DNA from: Rhizobium phaseoli
GTDB lineage: Bacteria; Pseudomonadota; Alphaproteobacteria; Rhizobiales; Rhizobiaceae
Assembly: GCF_010668805.1 (NCBI RefSeq)
Contig: NZ_WUFT01000007.1
Span: 186,001 to 250,000 of the forward strand
Reading direction: 5' to 3'
Length of the DNA: 64,000 nt
Of this stretch, positions 26,275-36,597 are shown piece after piece. The position numbers and the translations under genes were made by a program. Below the pieces are notes generated by a model. It was not told where the DNA came from and made no database searches. It was given only the letters and a program-made list of their open reading frames with translations. The first letter of the stretch is position 1; each line of letters begins with the position of its first letter.

Positions 26275-26691
26275 TCAGCTCATGGCCATCCATACGGCGA
26301 GCCAAACCCACATGGCTCCCAACACCAGGTATCCGGCGGCAAAGATCGGGCTGCGGTAGCGCAGATCGTTGCTGGAGACATGGATGGCGGCATGGGCGTA
26401 GCGCAGGGCGACGAAGATCCAGGCGAGGCCGACGGTGACGATATTGTCGGAGTCAGTGGTGTAGAGAAGAATACAGCAGGCGTAGAACAGCACCGGCAGT
26501 TCGAACTGGTTGGCGAGGCAGTTCTTGACGACGAGACTTTCTGCCGGCTCGTCTCGATTTTCGCGGTAGTCCGATTTGTTGATATTGCCGGCGCGGACGA
26601 GTTTTGCGCGCCGCAGCCCAAGAAGCATATAAAGACCGTAGACCAGGGCGGCATGGGCGAGGAGTGGCCAGAAGATTTGATAGTCGGTCAT
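26275..26691 (-). CDS. MAPEG-family membrane protein
   Basis: A 138-residue inner-membrane protein with four predicted helices. It carries the MAPEG pattern: RRAKLVRAGNINKSDYRENR in the first loop, then NQFELPVLFYACCILLYTTD and LRYAHAAIHVSSNDLRYRSP. MAPEG proteins include glutathione transferase-like and eicosanoid enzymes; the bacterial role is uncertain. GGGAAG before the ATG at 26689-26691 supports the start. Confidence 0.88.
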   Translation of the reverse strand: MTDYQIFWPLLAHAALVYGLYMLLGLRRAKLVRAGNINKSDYRENRDEPAESLVVKNCLANQFELPVLFYACCILLYTTDSDNIVTVGLAWIFVALRYAHAAIHVSSNDLRYRSPIFAAGYLVLGAMWVWLAVWMAMS

Positions 26692-26798
26692 TTCGGCACT
26701 TCCCATCCGCTTTCACATGTCGCGAGGAGCATTAGCGGAAAGGTTAAGCGGATGCCAGGGGCGGCTCGCCGCTGGCATCCGCAAACCCGATATTGTCT

Positions 26799-27554
26799 TT
26801 ACACCTGGGCGCTGCCGCCATCGACGAAGAGTTCGGCACCGGTAACGAAGCTGGAATCATCCGAGGCAAGGAAGAGTGCGGCAGCAGCAACCTCTTCTGC
26901 GCGGCCAACCCTGCCCATTGGCACCTGGGCCGCCAGGGCATCGAGCAAACCCTGCTGCTGGGCTGGATCCTGACCAGCCAATTCGACCAGTCCGGTCGTT
27001 TCCGTCGGGCCAGGACTGAGCGTGTTGATCCGAATGCCGCGATCCTTCAAGTCGAGGATCCAGTTGCGCGCAAAGCTGCGCAAGGCGGCTTTCGATGCGG
27101 CGTATACGCTGAAGGCGGGTGTGCCGCCCGAGCCTGCTGTTGATCCCGTCAAGATGACCGATGCTCCTCGCGAGAGCAGCGGCAAGGCCTTCTGCACCGT
27201 AAAGAGAACCCCCTTCACGTTTCGATCGAATGTGTCGTCATACTGCTCTTCCGTGATTTCGCCGAGGGGCAACATGGAGCCGCCACCTGCGTTGACGAAG
27301 AGCACGTCAACTCTCCCGGCCTCAGCCTTCACCTCCTCATAGAGGCGATCGAGGTCAGCGAGGTTGGCTGAATCCGCCTGGATCCCCACAACCCCGCCGC
27401 CGATTTCAGCGATTGCCGCATCGAGAACGTCCTTGCGGCGGCCGGTGATGAAGACCCGTGCGCCCTCAGCCACGAAGCGCTTCGCTGCGGCAAGGCCGAT
27501 CCCGGACGTGGCGCCAGTGATAACTGCAATCTTCGCATTCAACCGTTGTGTCAT
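26799..27554 (-). CDS. Short-chain dehydrogenase/reductase
   Basis: A 251-residue classical SDR oxidoreductase. It has the cofactor motif TGATSGIG at residues 13-20, NAGGG, catalytic Ser in ILTGSTAG and YxxxK in [11 protein letters not shown], then [11 protein letters not shown]. The C-terminal [13 protein letters not shown] is typical. It is divergent from a LysR gene starting at 27647, so LysR control is likely. The substrate is unknown. Confidence 0.93.
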   Translation of the reverse strand: MTQRLNAKIAVITGATSGIGLAAAKRFVAEGARVFITGRRKDVLDAAIAEIGGGVVGIQADSANLADLDRLYEEVKAEAGRVDVLFVNAGGGSMLPLGEITEEQYDDTFDRNVKGVLFTVQKALPLLSRGASVILTGSTAGSGGTPAFSVYAASKAALRSFARNWILDLKDRGIRINTLSPGPTETTGLVELAGQDPAQQQGLLDALAAQVPMGRVGRAEEVAAAALFLASDDSSFVTGAELFVDGGSAQV

Positions 27555-27646
27555 TGTCGTCTCCTTTGGCTCGACTGAAGCTGAGATATGGACGAAGGTA
27601 TCCTTTCGGAATAGAAAGAATTGAAAGCCATTGTTTCAGGAATGAA

Positions 27647-28564
27647 ATGAACAAATTTCCCGATTTCGAGGGACTGGCGATGTTCGCAAAGGTCGCCGAG
27701 GAGCGTTCTTTCGTTCGGGCTGCGCAGACGCTCGGCGTGTCGGTGCCGACGGTTTCACGGGCCGTAAGCCGTCTTGAGCAGAGGCTGGGCGCAAGGCTCT
27801 TCAACCGCACCTCTCGACAGCTCGCTTTGACCGATTTCGGCCTGCGACTGGTCGACAGCGCCGCGCGGATCTATGCCGAGGCCGAAATGGCAGAGGACGC
27901 CGCCCAGGAGCTTGCCACCCGACCGAAGGGGCTGATCAGGCTTGCAGCGCCGATGGACTTCGGGACACGCTGGCTGGCCCCGATCCTGCCTGACTTTTTC
28001 GAGCTCTTTCCGGAGATTTCCATCGACCTGCACATGAGCGATGCTGTCGTCGATATCGTGGGGGACGGCTTCGATGCGGCACTCAGAATCGCGGTATTGC
28101 CGGATTCGTCATTGGTCGCGCGCAGGCTGGTGCCGGTGGATCGCTTCATTCTCGCGGCACCCGCATACCTCAAACACTACGGCGTGCCGGAACATCCCCG
28201 CGAGCTAACGGCTCACCATTGCCTCGGATACGCCTACAGGGCGCGACAGGATGTCTGGCGCCTGCGCAATAGCGAAGGCAAGGAGGAGGTCATCGTGCCA
28301 AGCGGCTCTCTCAGGGCCACCAATTCGCAAGCATTGGTGCCAATGGCGCTACGGGGCCTCGGGATCATCGAACTCCCCGAATTTCTCGCGCATGACTATC
28401 TCGTCGACGGCCAATTGACGCCAATCCTTCCCGACTGGACGCTGCCGACCGGCGCACTGTATTTCGTCACACCTTCGGCTCGGAGCCGGCCAGCGAAGGT
28501 CGAGGTCCTTGCCGATTTCATGGTGGCGAGACTGTCAAATCCGGTTTGGCGGAGGAGGAACTGA
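27647..28564 (+). CDS. LysR-family transcriptional regulator, divergent from SDR
   Basis: A 305-residue LysR regulator of the same CrgA/AaeR-type branch as the product of 12861-13757. The HTH is FEGLAMFAKVAEERSFVRAA with SVPTVSRAVSRLEQRLGARL, and the effector domain begins IRLAAPMDFGTRWLAPILPD. The ATG at 27647, preceded by AGGAATGA, gives the family start. The open frame further upstream overlaps the SDR start region and is not needed. It is a likely regulator of the divergent SDR gene. Confidence 0.9.
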   Translation: MNKFPDFEGLAMFAKVAEERSFVRAAQTLGVSVPTVSRAVSRLEQRLGARLFNRTSRQLALTDFGLRLVDSAARIYAEAEMAEDAAQELATRPKGLIRLAAPMDFGTRWLAPILPDFFELFPEISIDLHMSDAVVDIVGDGFDAALRIAVLPDSSLVARRLVPVDRFILAAPAYLKHYGVPEHPRELTAHHCLGYAYRARQDVWRLRNSEGKEEVIVPSGSLRATNSQALVPMALRGLGIIELPEFLAHDYLVDGQLTPILPDWTLPTGALYFVTPSARSRPAKVEVLADFMVARLSNPVWRRRN

Positions 28565-28571
28565 CGCCGCT

Positions 28572-29123
28572 TCAATCTCGGCCTGGCGACAGCCAACGGG
28601 CGATGGCAAGCCTGACAAGGACGATGGACGAGATGGCGAGGCTCGCGAATTTCAGCCTTGTCATCCATGGCAGCAGCTGCGCGGCAAGTCCTGCGAAAGG
28701 ACTGTCGCCGAAGGCAATCAGGCTCGAGATGTTCTCGCCATAGTCGGCGATTCCGTAGACGAAGGGCAGCAGATAGATCGCCTGGCCGACGAGCGGATGC
28801 GATCGTCCGAACCACGCGTCGAGAGGGCCAAGCTTGACAAAGGCGAGAAACAGCAGCGCCGTTAGCAATGCCGGAAAGATCAGCTCCGGCCCGAAATACA
28901 TGGCCCGGAGCAGCTTGGTCGCCGTCTCGTTCTCATCGAGCAGCTTCTGCATATGAAAGACCGCCGACTCGTCGTAACCGGCGAAATAGGTATCGAGAAC
29001 CGCCTGTCCGGTTTCGTGCTTGAAGGGCACAACGAAGCCGAACGTCGTCCAGGCAAGCACGGCAAGGCAGAGGGCTGCGAGCAGCGCGACGATCCAGAGA
29101 GGAATCCCGCTGCCCGCTTTCAT
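28572..29123 (-). CDS. Four-helix membrane protein, unknown
   Basis: A 183-residue inner-membrane protein with hydrophobic segments at about residues 8-32, 78-97, 110-128 and 145-170 and a hydrophilic loop between the first two (FKHETGQAVLDTYFAGYDES). I do not recognise the family. Its ATG lies 2 bases after the guaB stop, so it is very probably co-transcribed with guaB, though no functional link is evident. Confidence 0.75.
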   Translation of the reverse strand: MKAGSGIPLWIVALLAALCLAVLAWTTFGFVVPFKHETGQAVLDTYFAGYDESAVFHMQKLLDENETATKLLRAMYFGPELIFPALLTALLFLAFVKLGPLDAWFGRSHPLVGQAIYLLPFVYGIADYGENISSLIAFGDSPFAGLAAQLLPWMTRLKFASLAISSIVLVRLAIARWLSPGRD

Positions 29124-29125
29124 GA

Positions 29126-30610
29126 TCAGAGGCCGGCGCCCGGATAGTTCGGGCTCTCCCGGGTGATGGTCACGTCATGGGCGTGGCTTTCGCGAAGACC
29201 GGCGCCGGAGATGCGCACGAAGGTCGCCCGCTCCTGGAAATCCTTCAGGTCCTTGCCGCCGACATAACCCATGGCCGCCTTGAGGCCGCCGGCGAGCTGG
29301 TGGACGACGGCCGCGACCGGTCCCTTATACGGCACCTGGCCCTCGATACCTTCGGGCACGAGCTTCAGCGTGTCGCGCACCTCCGCCTGGAAATAACGGT
29401 CAGCCGAGCCGCGGGCCATGGCGCCGACGGAGCCCATGCCGCGATAGGCCTTGAAGGAACGGCCCTGGTAGAGATAGACCTCGCCCGGGCTCTCGTCGGT
29501 GCCGGCCAGCAGCGAACCGATCATGACGGCGGAAGCGCCGGCGGCGATCGCCTTGGCAAGATCGCCGGAGAATTTGATGCCGCCATCGGCGATTACGGGC
29601 ACGTCCTGAGCCTGCGCTGCCTGAACGGCCGACATGATGGCGGCGAGCTGCGGAACGCCGACACCGGCGACGATGCGCGTCGTGCAGATCGAACCCGGGC
29701 CGATACCGACCTTGACGGCATCCGCGCCGGCATCGATCAGCGCTCTGGTGCCGTCATAGGTGGCGACGTTGCCGGCCATGATGCGCACCGAGTTGGACAG
29801 CTTCTTGACGCGGGTGACGGCATCGAGGACGCGCTGCGAATGGCCGTGGGCGGTATCGACGACCAGAAGGTCGACGCCGGCCTCGATCAGCCGTTCGGCG
29901 CGCTCGAAACCGTCATCGCCGACGCTGATGGCGGCAGCGGCACGAAGCCTACCCTGGGCATCCTTGGAGGCGTTCGGGTTCAGCTGCGACTTTTCGATAT
30001 CCTTGACGGTGATGAGGCCGACGCAGCGGCCTTCGGTATCGACGACCAGCAGCTTCTCGATGCGATGCGAATGCAGCAGGCGTTTGGCCTCCTGCTGATC
30101 GACGCTCTCCTTGACGGTGACCAGATTGTCCTTGGTCATCAGCTCGTGGATCTTCTGCTCAGGATCGGAGGCGAAGCGGACGTCGCGGTTGGTCAGGATG
30201 CCGACGAGGCGGCCAGACTTCTCGACGACGGGAATGCCGGAGATGCTGTGCGACTTCATCAGGCCGAGTGCTTCGGCAAGCTTTGCATCCGGGCCGATGG
30301 TGACCGGATTGACGACCATGCCGCTTTCGAACTTCTTGACCTGGCGGACCTCTTCGGCCTGCTCGATCGGCGTCAGATTGCGGTGGATGACGCCCAGGCC
30401 GCCGGCCTGGGCCATGGCGATCGCCAGGCGGCTTTCGGTGACGGTATCCATGGCCGAAGACAGGATCGGGATGTTGAGATCGAAATCCCGGGCGATGCGG
30501 GTCGCGATGTTCGTCTGGCCGGGCATGACCTCGGAGTGGCCGGGCTGCAGCAGCACGTCGTCGAAGGTAAGCGCGTCCGCGCCGGTTGCCGTTTCAATGA
30601 TGCGTGCCAT
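29126..30610 (-). CDS. guaB: Inosine-5'-monophosphate dehydrogenase
   Basis: A 494-residue enzyme converting IMP to XMP with NAD in guanine nucleotide synthesis. It has [17 protein letters not shown] at the N-terminus, two CBS domains (about residues 95-205), the active-site loop [20 protein letters not shown] with the catalytic Cys, and [17 protein letters not shown]. The flap region [19 protein letters not shown] is also typical. AAGGAATT before the ATG at 30608-30610 decides the start over an in-frame TTG/ATG further up. Confidence 0.97.
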   Translation of the reverse strand: MARIIETATGADALTFDDVLLQPGHSEVMPGQTNIATRIARDFDLNIPILSSAMDTVTESRLAIAMAQAGGLGVIHRNLTPIEQAEEVRQVKKFESGMVVNPVTIGPDAKLAEALGLMKSHSISGIPVVEKSGRLVGILTNRDVRFASDPEQKIHELMTKDNLVTVKESVDQQEAKRLLHSHRIEKLLVVDTEGRCVGLITVKDIEKSQLNPNASKDAQGRLRAAAAISVGDDGFERAERLIEAGVDLLVVDTAHGHSQRVLDAVTRVKKLSNSVRIMAGNVATYDGTRALIDAGADAVKVGIGPGSICTTRIVAGVGVPQLAAIMSAVQAAQAQDVPVIADGGIKFSGDLAKAIAAGASAVMIGSLLAGTDESPGEVYLYQGRSFKAYRGMGSVGAMARGSADRYFQAEVRDTLKLVPEGIEGQVPYKGPVAAVVHQLAGGLKAAMGYVGGKDLKDFQERATFVRISGAGLRESHAHDVTITRESPNYPGAGL

Positions 30611-30738
30611 GGCCAATTCCTTCATTTAATAAAAATGCGAGCCCGCCCGGAAACGAATCGTCCGCCCCGGCGGTGTGCATGGGATTGCTTGGAAGTTGGC
30701 GAGGGCTGGTAACACGTCTATGACAGGAAGGAAATAGC

Positions 30739-30764
30739 AAAAAGCCCGGCCTATCGGCCGGGCT
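30739..30764 (-). terminator. Rho-independent terminator, minus strand
   Basis: A 9-bp perfect stem AGCCCGGCC/GGCCGGGCT (30743-30751 and 30756-30764) with a 4-base loop is followed on the minus strand by a T-run. It lies 125 bases downstream of the metallo-beta-lactamase-fold gene and upstream of guaB, separating the two transcription units. Confidence 0.8.
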
Positions 30765-30888
30765 CGGCATGGGTGCCATGCGCCTGGAGCATCCCCTCAT
30801 TTCCCCAGCTCATGGGGATGCTCTATCTCATTGTTTTCACAGACTCCGAAAGCAAAACTGCGGCGCAGTTTGCTGGAATTTCTGCAGA

Positions 30889-31881
30889 TCAGATGTCGAA
30901 CTGATAGGTCTTCGGCACGAAGCGATAACCGCCATCCTGCCGCTCGACGAAGCCGACCGCCGGGAACGGCATGTGGTAGCCGAGGAAGGCGATCTTCTCG
31001 GTCGCGATCATCTCGAAAACCTTGCGGCGGGTGGCGGCTGCCTGCGTCTTGTCCATGTCGAAACGCACTTCCCAATCCGGCCGCAGCAGCGACAGTATAT
31101 AATGGTTGGCGGTATCGCCGGTGAGAACCAGGCGTTTGCCCTCGGATTCGACATGGAACACCATATGCCCCGGCGAGTGCCCGGCCGCCAGCATCGCCGT
31201 TATGCCGGGCGCGAAACTGTCGCCGTCCTTGATGAACGTGGTCTTTTCGGCAAGCGGCGCGACATTGGCGAGCACCGCCTTGTGGCCGCCTTCGGCCGGC
31301 GTGCCCTCGCGCGCGGTGTTCGACCAGAAATCATATTCGGCCTGGCCGACGACATAGCGGGCATTCAGGAAGGCTGGCGAACCATTTTCCATCAGGCCGC
31401 CGATGTGATCACCATGCAGATGAGTCAGCGCCACCAGGGTGACGTCGTCGGCCGAATAGCCTGCGGCCTTCAGGCCTTCGGTAAGCTGGCCGGCGCCCCT
31501 TGCGCGACCGCCAGCGCCGAAGCCGGTATCGACGAGAATGACCTCCGAACCAGTGTCGATGAGAGCCGGCGTATATCCGTTCATGAACTTGTCGGCCGGA
31601 AGGAAGTTTGCGGTCAGCAATGCTTTGACGGTTTCAGGGGCCTGATTGGTGCCGAAGGTTTCGTGCGGGTTTTCGGAGACATTGGTGCCGTCGCGCACGA
31701 CGGTGAACTTATAGGCACCGAGCTTGAATTGATTGATCTGCGGCGCAGGCGTTATGTTCATAGTATTGCTTTCTCCAGTAGCGGCCGCTTCGGCCTTTTC
31801 TCTAAAAATGACCGGCGCCGCGAGCAGGCCGAGGCCTGCGGCAAAAAGGGTGCGCCGCTTTATTCCCGACGAAATTGCCAT
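30889..31881 (-). CDS. Tat-exported MBL-fold metallo-hydrolase
   Basis: A 330-residue periplasmic protein of the metallo-beta-lactamase superfamily. The N-terminus (IKRRTLFAAGLGLLAAPVIF) has a twin-arginine pattern, so it is probably exported folded. The metal motif HLHGDHIGG is present, with later ligands in AAGHSPGHMVF and LTGDTANH and a final GYHMPFPAVGF. These are the features of lactonase/AttM-like or related hydrolases; an N-acyl-homoserine lactonase role is possible but unproven. The ATG at 31879-31881 starts the signal peptide. It is divergent from an MFS exporter. Confidence 0.9.
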   Translation of the reverse strand: MAISSGIKRRTLFAAGLGLLAAPVIFREKAEAAATGESNTMNITPAPQINQFKLGAYKFTVVRDGTNVSENPHETFGTNQAPETVKALLTANFLPADKFMNGYTPALIDTGSEVILVDTGFGAGGRARGAGQLTEGLKAAGYSADDVTLVALTHLHGDHIGGLMENGSPAFLNARYVVGQAEYDFWSNTAREGTPAEGGHKAVLANVAPLAEKTTFIKDGDSFAPGITAMLAAGHSPGHMVFHVESEGKRLVLTGDTANHYILSLLRPDWEVRFDMDKTQAAATRRKVFEMIATEKIAFLGYHMPFPAVGFVERQDGGYRFVPKTYQFDI

Positions 31882-32145
31882 ATGTCCATCCTTCCACGCC
31901 GTGCGGTGTCTCGCCGCACGGCCGATCACCTTTCCGGCCGATGACATTCCCCGCCGGATTTCTTGCCCCGGCAGGGTAAGCATATGTCAATGTTGACACG
32001 CGATGTTGTCGGACAAGCCGTCTCACGCAGACGTGAAGCAAACATGTCGTCGAACCGGATTTGAGCATTGGCAGGCCTCTGAAGTGGGTCTAAACAGCAC
32101 GGGCCTTCCCAGCTCCCATCCGCAGCCCATCAAGGCCTCCCGCCT

Positions 32146-33567
32146 ATGAACCGCATCGTCCCGCTGATCCTTGCCGTCGCTCTTTTCATGGAACAGATGG
32201 ACTCCACCGTCATTGCCACGGCGCTGCCGGCGATCGCGTCGGATCTCAATGTCGGGCCGATCACGCTGAAGCTGGCGCTGACCTCCTATATGGTGGCGCT
32301 GGCTGTGTTCATCCCGGTCAGCGGCTGGATGGCCGACAGGTTCGGCGCCAAGAAAATCTTCCGCCTTGCCATCTCCGTCTTCGTCATCGGCTCGATCTTC
32401 TGCGCCATCTCGTCCAACCTCGTCGAATTCGTCTTCGCCCGCTTCCTGCAGGGCATGGGCGGCGCGATGATGACGCCGGTCGGCCGTCTCGTGCTGGTGC
32501 GCACGACGAAGCGCAGCGATCTGGTCTCGGCCATGGCGCTGCTGACCATTCCGGCGCTGGTCGGCCCGCTCACCGGCCCGCCGCTCGGCGGCTTCATCAC
32601 CACCTATTTCAGCTGGCACTGGATCTTCCTGATCAACGTGCCGGTCGGCGTCATCGGCATCTGGCTGGCGACGATCTTCCTGCCGGAGGTCGAGGCGATG
32701 GCGCCGCCGAAGCTCGATTTCACCGGTTTCGTGCTCACCTCGCTTACGGCCGCCGGCGTCGTCTTCGGCCTGTCGGTGGTCAGCCTGCCGGCGCTGCCGC
32801 CGATCATCGGCATTACCGCTACCTTGATCGGCCTTATCTGCGGCTTCCTTTATATCAGCCATGCGAAACGCCACCCGGCGCCGATCCTCAACCTCAACCT
32901 GTTCAAGAACCCGACCTTCCGGGCCTCGACCTTGGGCGGCACGCTCTTTCGGATCTGCGTCGGCGCCATGCCCTTCCTGACGCCGCTGATGCTGCAGCTC
33001 GGCTTCGGGCTGACGCCGTTCCAATCCGGCCTGATCACCTTTGCCGGAGCGATCGGGGCGATCACCACCAAGTTCATGGCAAAGCGCGTTTTCGCGGCCG
33101 CCGGTTTCCGCACGACGCTGCTTTGCGCCGCCATGGTGACGACCCTCGTGACGATCGTTACTGGCCTGTTCACGCCGGCAACGCCGCATCTGGCCATCAT
33201 CGGCGTGCTGTTGCTCGGCGGCTTCTCCCGCTCCTTCATGTTCACCGGCGTCAACGCGCTTGCCTTTGCCGATATCGACGACGCGCAAGCGAGCCAGGCG
33301 ACATCGATGAGCTCGGTGATGCAGCAGGTGAGCCTGGCGCTCGGCGTTGCGGTCGCAGCCGCGATCCTGGAAAGCTCAATCTATATCAGGGGCGAAGCCT
33401 TGCAGGTCGCCGATTTCCACCTTGCCTTCTATATCATCGCCGGACTGACGGTCATTGCCACCATTCCCTTCATCCGGATGGACCGCAATGCCGGCGCGCT
33501 CGTTTCCGGCCACCGCGCAAAGGCGGTGCAGTCGACGATCGACGCCGAGCAGCCGGTGGTGAAATAG
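32146..33567 (+). CDS. MFS transporter, DHA2 (EmrB-type) family
   Basis: A 473-residue drug/proton antiporter of the DHA2 branch with about 14 membrane segments. Helix 1 carries LFMEQMDSTVIATALPAIAS, and motif A between helices 2 and 3 is GWMADRFGAKK. The central loop and later helices are normal. No membrane-fusion (EmrA-like) partner is encoded nearby. It starts 264 bases from the divergent MBL-fold gene. Confidence 0.93.
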   Translation: MNRIVPLILAVALFMEQMDSTVIATALPAIASDLNVGPITLKLALTSYMVALAVFIPVSGWMADRFGAKKIFRLAISVFVIGSIFCAISSNLVEFVFARFLQGMGGAMMTPVGRLVLVRTTKRSDLVSAMALLTIPALVGPLTGPPLGGFITTYFSWHWIFLINVPVGVIGIWLATIFLPEVEAMAPPKLDFTGFVLTSLTAAGVVFGLSVVSLPALPPIIGITATLIGLICGFLYISHAKRHPAPILNLNLFKNPTFRASTLGGTLFRICVGAMPFLTPLMLQLGFGLTPFQSGLITFAGAIGAITTKFMAKRVFAAAGFRTTLLCAAMVTTLVTIVTGLFTPATPHLAIIGVLLLGGFSRSFMFTGVNALAFADIDDAQASQATSMSSVMQQVSLALGVAVAAAILESSIYIRGEALQVADFHLAFYIIAGLTVIATIPFIRMDRNAGALVSGHRAKAVQSTIDAEQPVVK

Positions 33568-33622
33568 GCTTCGAGTGCTACAGCGTCCTTTGCGCGCCTG
33601 GAATGACGCGCGCCGCTGTCGG

Positions 33623-34006
33623 CTATTCGGGGTTTTCGCAGACGGCGCTGAGCTTGTTGCCGTCGAGATCTCTCACATAAGCGGCATAGAAATGGGCATG
33701 GTAGGGGCGCAGGCCGGGCCCGCCCTCGTCCACTCCGCCTGCCGCCATCGCCGCCGCATGGAAGGCGTCGACATCGGCTCGGCGTTCGGCTGCAAAGGCG
33801 ACCATGGCGCCATTGCCGGCAGCCGCCCGGCGGCGATTGAACGGCGTTACCACCCAGAAGCGGCAGCGCGTATCGCTCTCGGCGGAATAGCCGATTTCCT
33901 CTTCCGAATAATGCTGGCGGCGATAGCCAAGCAGAGGCAGCACGGCATCATAAAAATGTCCTGCGCGATAAAGATCGTTGGTTCCGAGCGTGACGTACAG
34001 AAGCAT
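33623..34006 (-). CDS. VOC-family (glyoxalase-like) protein
   Basis: A 127-residue single-domain vicinal-oxygen-chelate protein with the usual pattern LYVTLGTNDLYRAGHFYDAV near the start and YHAHFYAAYVRDLDGNKLSA near the end, giving one beta-alpha-beta-beta-beta module pair. It probably dimerises. The substrate is not readable. It follows rlmE on the same strand with 55 bases between. Confidence 0.9.
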   Translation of the reverse strand: MLLYVTLGTNDLYRAGHFYDAVLPLLGYRRQHYSEEEIGYSAESDTRCRFWVVTPFNRRRAAAGNGAMVAFAAERRADVDAFHAAAMAAGGVDEGGPGLRPYHAHFYAAYVRDLDGNKLSAVCENPE

Positions 34007-34061
34007 GGGACCAGCCGCTCAGCTCTCGAGATCGTCATCATCGGCCGAGACCAGCCCAAGA

Positions 34062-34781
34062 TCAAGCCTGCTCTGCGTCACCTTCGACCTTGCGTCCCTT
34101 GAAGCCCTTGGCGAGCAGGAACATCTCGACCGATTCGGCGCGCGAGGCGTTCGGCTTGACATGGACGACCTGGCGGAAATTCTGCTTCAGCATGGCGAGC
34201 AGCTCACGCTCGGTGCCGCCCTGGAAAGTCTTGGTCAGGAAATGCCCGCCCTCCCCCAGCACCTCGACGGCGAATTGGGCCGCGACTTCGCAGAGATGCA
34301 TGGTGCGCAGATGGTCGGTGCGGTGGTGGCCGGTGGTCGGTGCTGCCATATCAGAGAAGACGAGATCTGGCGTGCCGCCGACCGCCTCCAGCAGCTTTTC
34401 CGGCGCACTGGGATCGAGGAAATCGAGTTGCAGGATCTTGACGCCGGGCAGCTGGGCCATTTCGAGAAAATCGATCGCGGCCACACGGATATCCTCATCC
34501 GTCGAGCCGGTGACCTTGGCAGCGATCTGCGACCAGCTGCCGGGTGCCGCACCCAGATCGATGATGCGCTTGGCGCCGCGCAGGATATGGTGCTTCTCGT
34601 CGATCTCCAAAAGCTTGAAGGCGGCGCGGGCGCGATAGCCTTCCAGCTGAGCCCGCTGCACATAGGGATCGTTGATGTGGCGCTGCAGCCATTGGCGCGA
34701 GGAGGCCTTCATCTTCTTGTTCTTGACGCGCTGGCCGAGCTTGCGGCCGGTGCGGTTTCCCGCGATCGGTGCTTTGGTCAT
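34062..34781 (-). CDS. rlmE: 23S rRNA (uridine2552-2'-O)-methyltransferase
   Basis: A 239-residue RrmJ/FtsJ enzyme that methylates U2552 in the A loop of 23S rRNA. It has SAM motif [32 protein letters not shown] with catalytic Asp, [12 protein letters not shown] with catalytic Lys, and the K-D-K-E arrangement overall. An N-terminal basic extension (about residues 1-30) is longer than in E. coli, as is usual in rhizobia. It starts 9 bases after ppx, so the two form an operon. Confidence 0.95.
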   Translation of the reverse strand: MTKAPIAGNRTGRKLGQRVKNKKMKASSRQWLQRHINDPYVQRAQLEGYRARAAFKLLEIDEKHHILRGAKRIIDLGAAPGSWSQIAAKVTGSTDEDIRVAAIDFLEMAQLPGVKILQLDFLDPSAPEKLLEAVGGTPDLVFSDMAAPTTGHHRTDHLRTMHLCEVAAQFAVEVLGEGGHFLTKTFQGGTERELLAMLKQNFRQVVHVKPNASRAESVEMFLLAKGFKGRKVEGDAEQA

Positions 34782-34790
34782 GCCTTATCC

Positions 34791-36356
34791 TTATTTAGCA
34801 CGCTGGCCGCGGCGGTTGCGATTGCGCCGCCACACGCCGTCATCGGCCATCATGTCGGTGAGCAGGCCTTCCCTCAAGCCGCGATCGGCGACCCGCATGC
34901 GCGGGCTCGGCCAGCGGCGGCGGATCGCCTCCAGGATTGCGCAGCCGGCGAGCACCAGATCGGCCCGATCCGGCCCGATGCAGGGATTGGCGGCACGGCT
35001 TTCGAAATTCCAGGAGAGCAGCTTTGCCTGCATGGCGGAGACCTCGTCGTCAGACAGCCAGATGCCATCGACCTTGCGCCGGTCATAACGCGGCAGGTCG
35101 AGATGCACGCCGGCAAGCGTCGTCACCGTGCCTGATGTGCCGATCAGATGGAAGTCGCCGGCCTGGCCAACTTCGATCTCCGGGCAATCGAAACCTTCGA
35201 GCATGCCGCCGACTTCGCGAACCATGCCTTCGAAAGCCTCCGGCGTGACGTCGTGCCCGCCATGACGCTCCGACAGCGTCACGACGCCGACCGGCAGCGA
35301 GGTCCAGTGGGTGATGTGATTGGCCAACCGGCTGAAACGATTGTCACCGATGCGGATGACGGCGATCTCCGACGAGCCGCCGCCGATATCAAAGAGCACG
35401 ACGGAGCGTGTCTCACGCCCGACCAGCGAAGAGCAGCCGGAGACGGCGAGGCGCGCTTCGGTCTCGCGATCGATAATCTCCAGCGCGAGACCGGTTTCGG
35501 CAACGACGCGGCTGAGGAATTCCTCACCATTGACGGCCTGGCGGCAGGCTTCGGTGGCGATCAGCCGCATGCGGCGGATCTCGCGGTTTCTGAGCTTGGA
35601 GGCGCAGATCCGCAGCGCTTCGACTGCCCTTTCCATCGCCTCGTCGGACAGACGACCGCTGGCCGCAAGGCCCTCGCCAAGGCGCACGATGCGGGAAAAG
35701 GCGTCGACCACCCGGAATTGCCCCGGGCGGGTCGGCTGGGCAATGAGCAGACGGCAATTGTTGGTGCCGAGGTCGAGAGCGGCGTAGAGTTCGTCCGGCC
35801 ACGCATGTTCGCCGGCCTGGCGATCGCCCTGAAACCCCGGATGGCCGTGACTATCCTGGCGGCCCTTGCGGTTGGCGGCTGTGCTGTTCTGCGTTTCACG
35901 CGGAACTGCACTGCGCACCGTCTCATCCGCACGGCTTTCCTGTTGCGGGGCACTTGATGGTTTTGCCGACGTCAGCGGCCGGCCCTGAAGACCGCGCTTG
36001 CCGCGATGTTTGCGGCGATTGCGCCGGCTCGGCGTCTGCTCGCCATCCGGCCGAGCAGCACTGTCCACCGCTTGGGTCTGCTCCATCGGATGGACATGAG
36101 GAGAACCGTCCTGCGGCGCGCCTTGGCCGCTACGACGGCGACGCTTTCGCTTGCGGGCCGGATTGCCGGCTGCATCTTCCATCGGGCGCGCAGGCTGTCC
36201 GGCACCGCCGGTAGGCTCATGCGAAGCGGGATGAGCCGCGCTGCGGGATTGCCCGCCACGCTTGCCCTTGCGGCGCCTGGACTTCTTGCCGTCCTTGCGC
36301 CCTGCCGCCGACGCCCCGTCAAATTGCGGCTTTGCGCCGCCTTCGGGGTCTTCCAC
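34791..36356 (-). CDS. ppx: Ppx/GppA phosphatase family with long basic N-terminal extension
   Basis: A 521-residue protein. Residues 1-185 are low-complexity and strongly basic, with clusters such as KKSRRRKGKRGG, RKRKRRRRSGQG and RRNRRKHRGKRG. The Ppx/GppA actin-like ATPase fold starts at about residue 188 (DELYAALDLGTNNCRLLI), with VLFDIGGGSSEIAVIR as the phosphate-binding loop and LIGTSGTVTTLAGVH. It acts on polyphosphate and/or pppGpp. No Met suitable as a later start lies close to the domain, so the extension is probably translated. It heads the operon with rlmE. Confidence 0.9.
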   Translation of the reverse strand: MEDPEGGAKPQFDGASAAGRKDGKKSRRRKGKRGGQSRSAAHPASHEPTGGAGQPARPMEDAAGNPARKRKRRRRSGQGAPQDGSPHVHPMEQTQAVDSAARPDGEQTPSRRNRRKHRGKRGLQGRPLTSAKPSSAPQQESRADETVRSAVPRETQNSTAANRKGRQDSHGHPGFQGDRQAGEHAWPDELYAALDLGTNNCRLLIAQPTRPGQFRVVDAFSRIVRLGEGLAASGRLSDEAMERAVEALRICASKLRNREIRRMRLIATEACRQAVNGEEFLSRVVAETGLALEIIDRETEARLAVSGCSSLVGRETRSVVLFDIGGGSSEIAVIRIGDNRFSRLANHITHWTSLPVGVVTLSERHGGHDVTPEAFEGMVREVGGMLEGFDCPEIEVGQAGDFHLIGTSGTVTTLAGVHLDLPRYDRRKVDGIWLSDDEVSAMQAKLLSWNFESRAANPCIGPDRADLVLAGCAILEAIRRRWPSPRMRVADRGLREGLLTDMMADDGVWRRNRNRRGQRAK

Positions 36357-36597
36357 GTTGTTTTTCCATCGCGCCGCGCAAGTTCGGAGATATGCAGCAG
36401 GCGCTCATTTGATTTTTGCGTTGCGGCAAGAATATCAGCGCCCGCAGAAATCGCCAAATTCTTTTTTGAACCGGGATTTGCAGCGGTTTCGCCTTTCCCA
36501 GGGAACACCGATTTTTTTCAAAACGGGTATTTGCAATCCCCCGGCTTTTGGTTATAAGCGCCGCACAGCAGCCAAGCCATGCTTCGGCGGCAACTGC

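Noticed and set aside
29177..30712. Long plus-strand frame opposite guaB
   Set aside because: It is a mirror of guaB with an Asp/Gly/Arg-rich translation and no ribosome-binding site.
30889..31881. Calling the MBL-fold protein an AHL lactonase
   Set aside because: The HxHxDH motif is shared by many hydrolases, and the Tat-type signal and neighbours give no quorum-sensing link.
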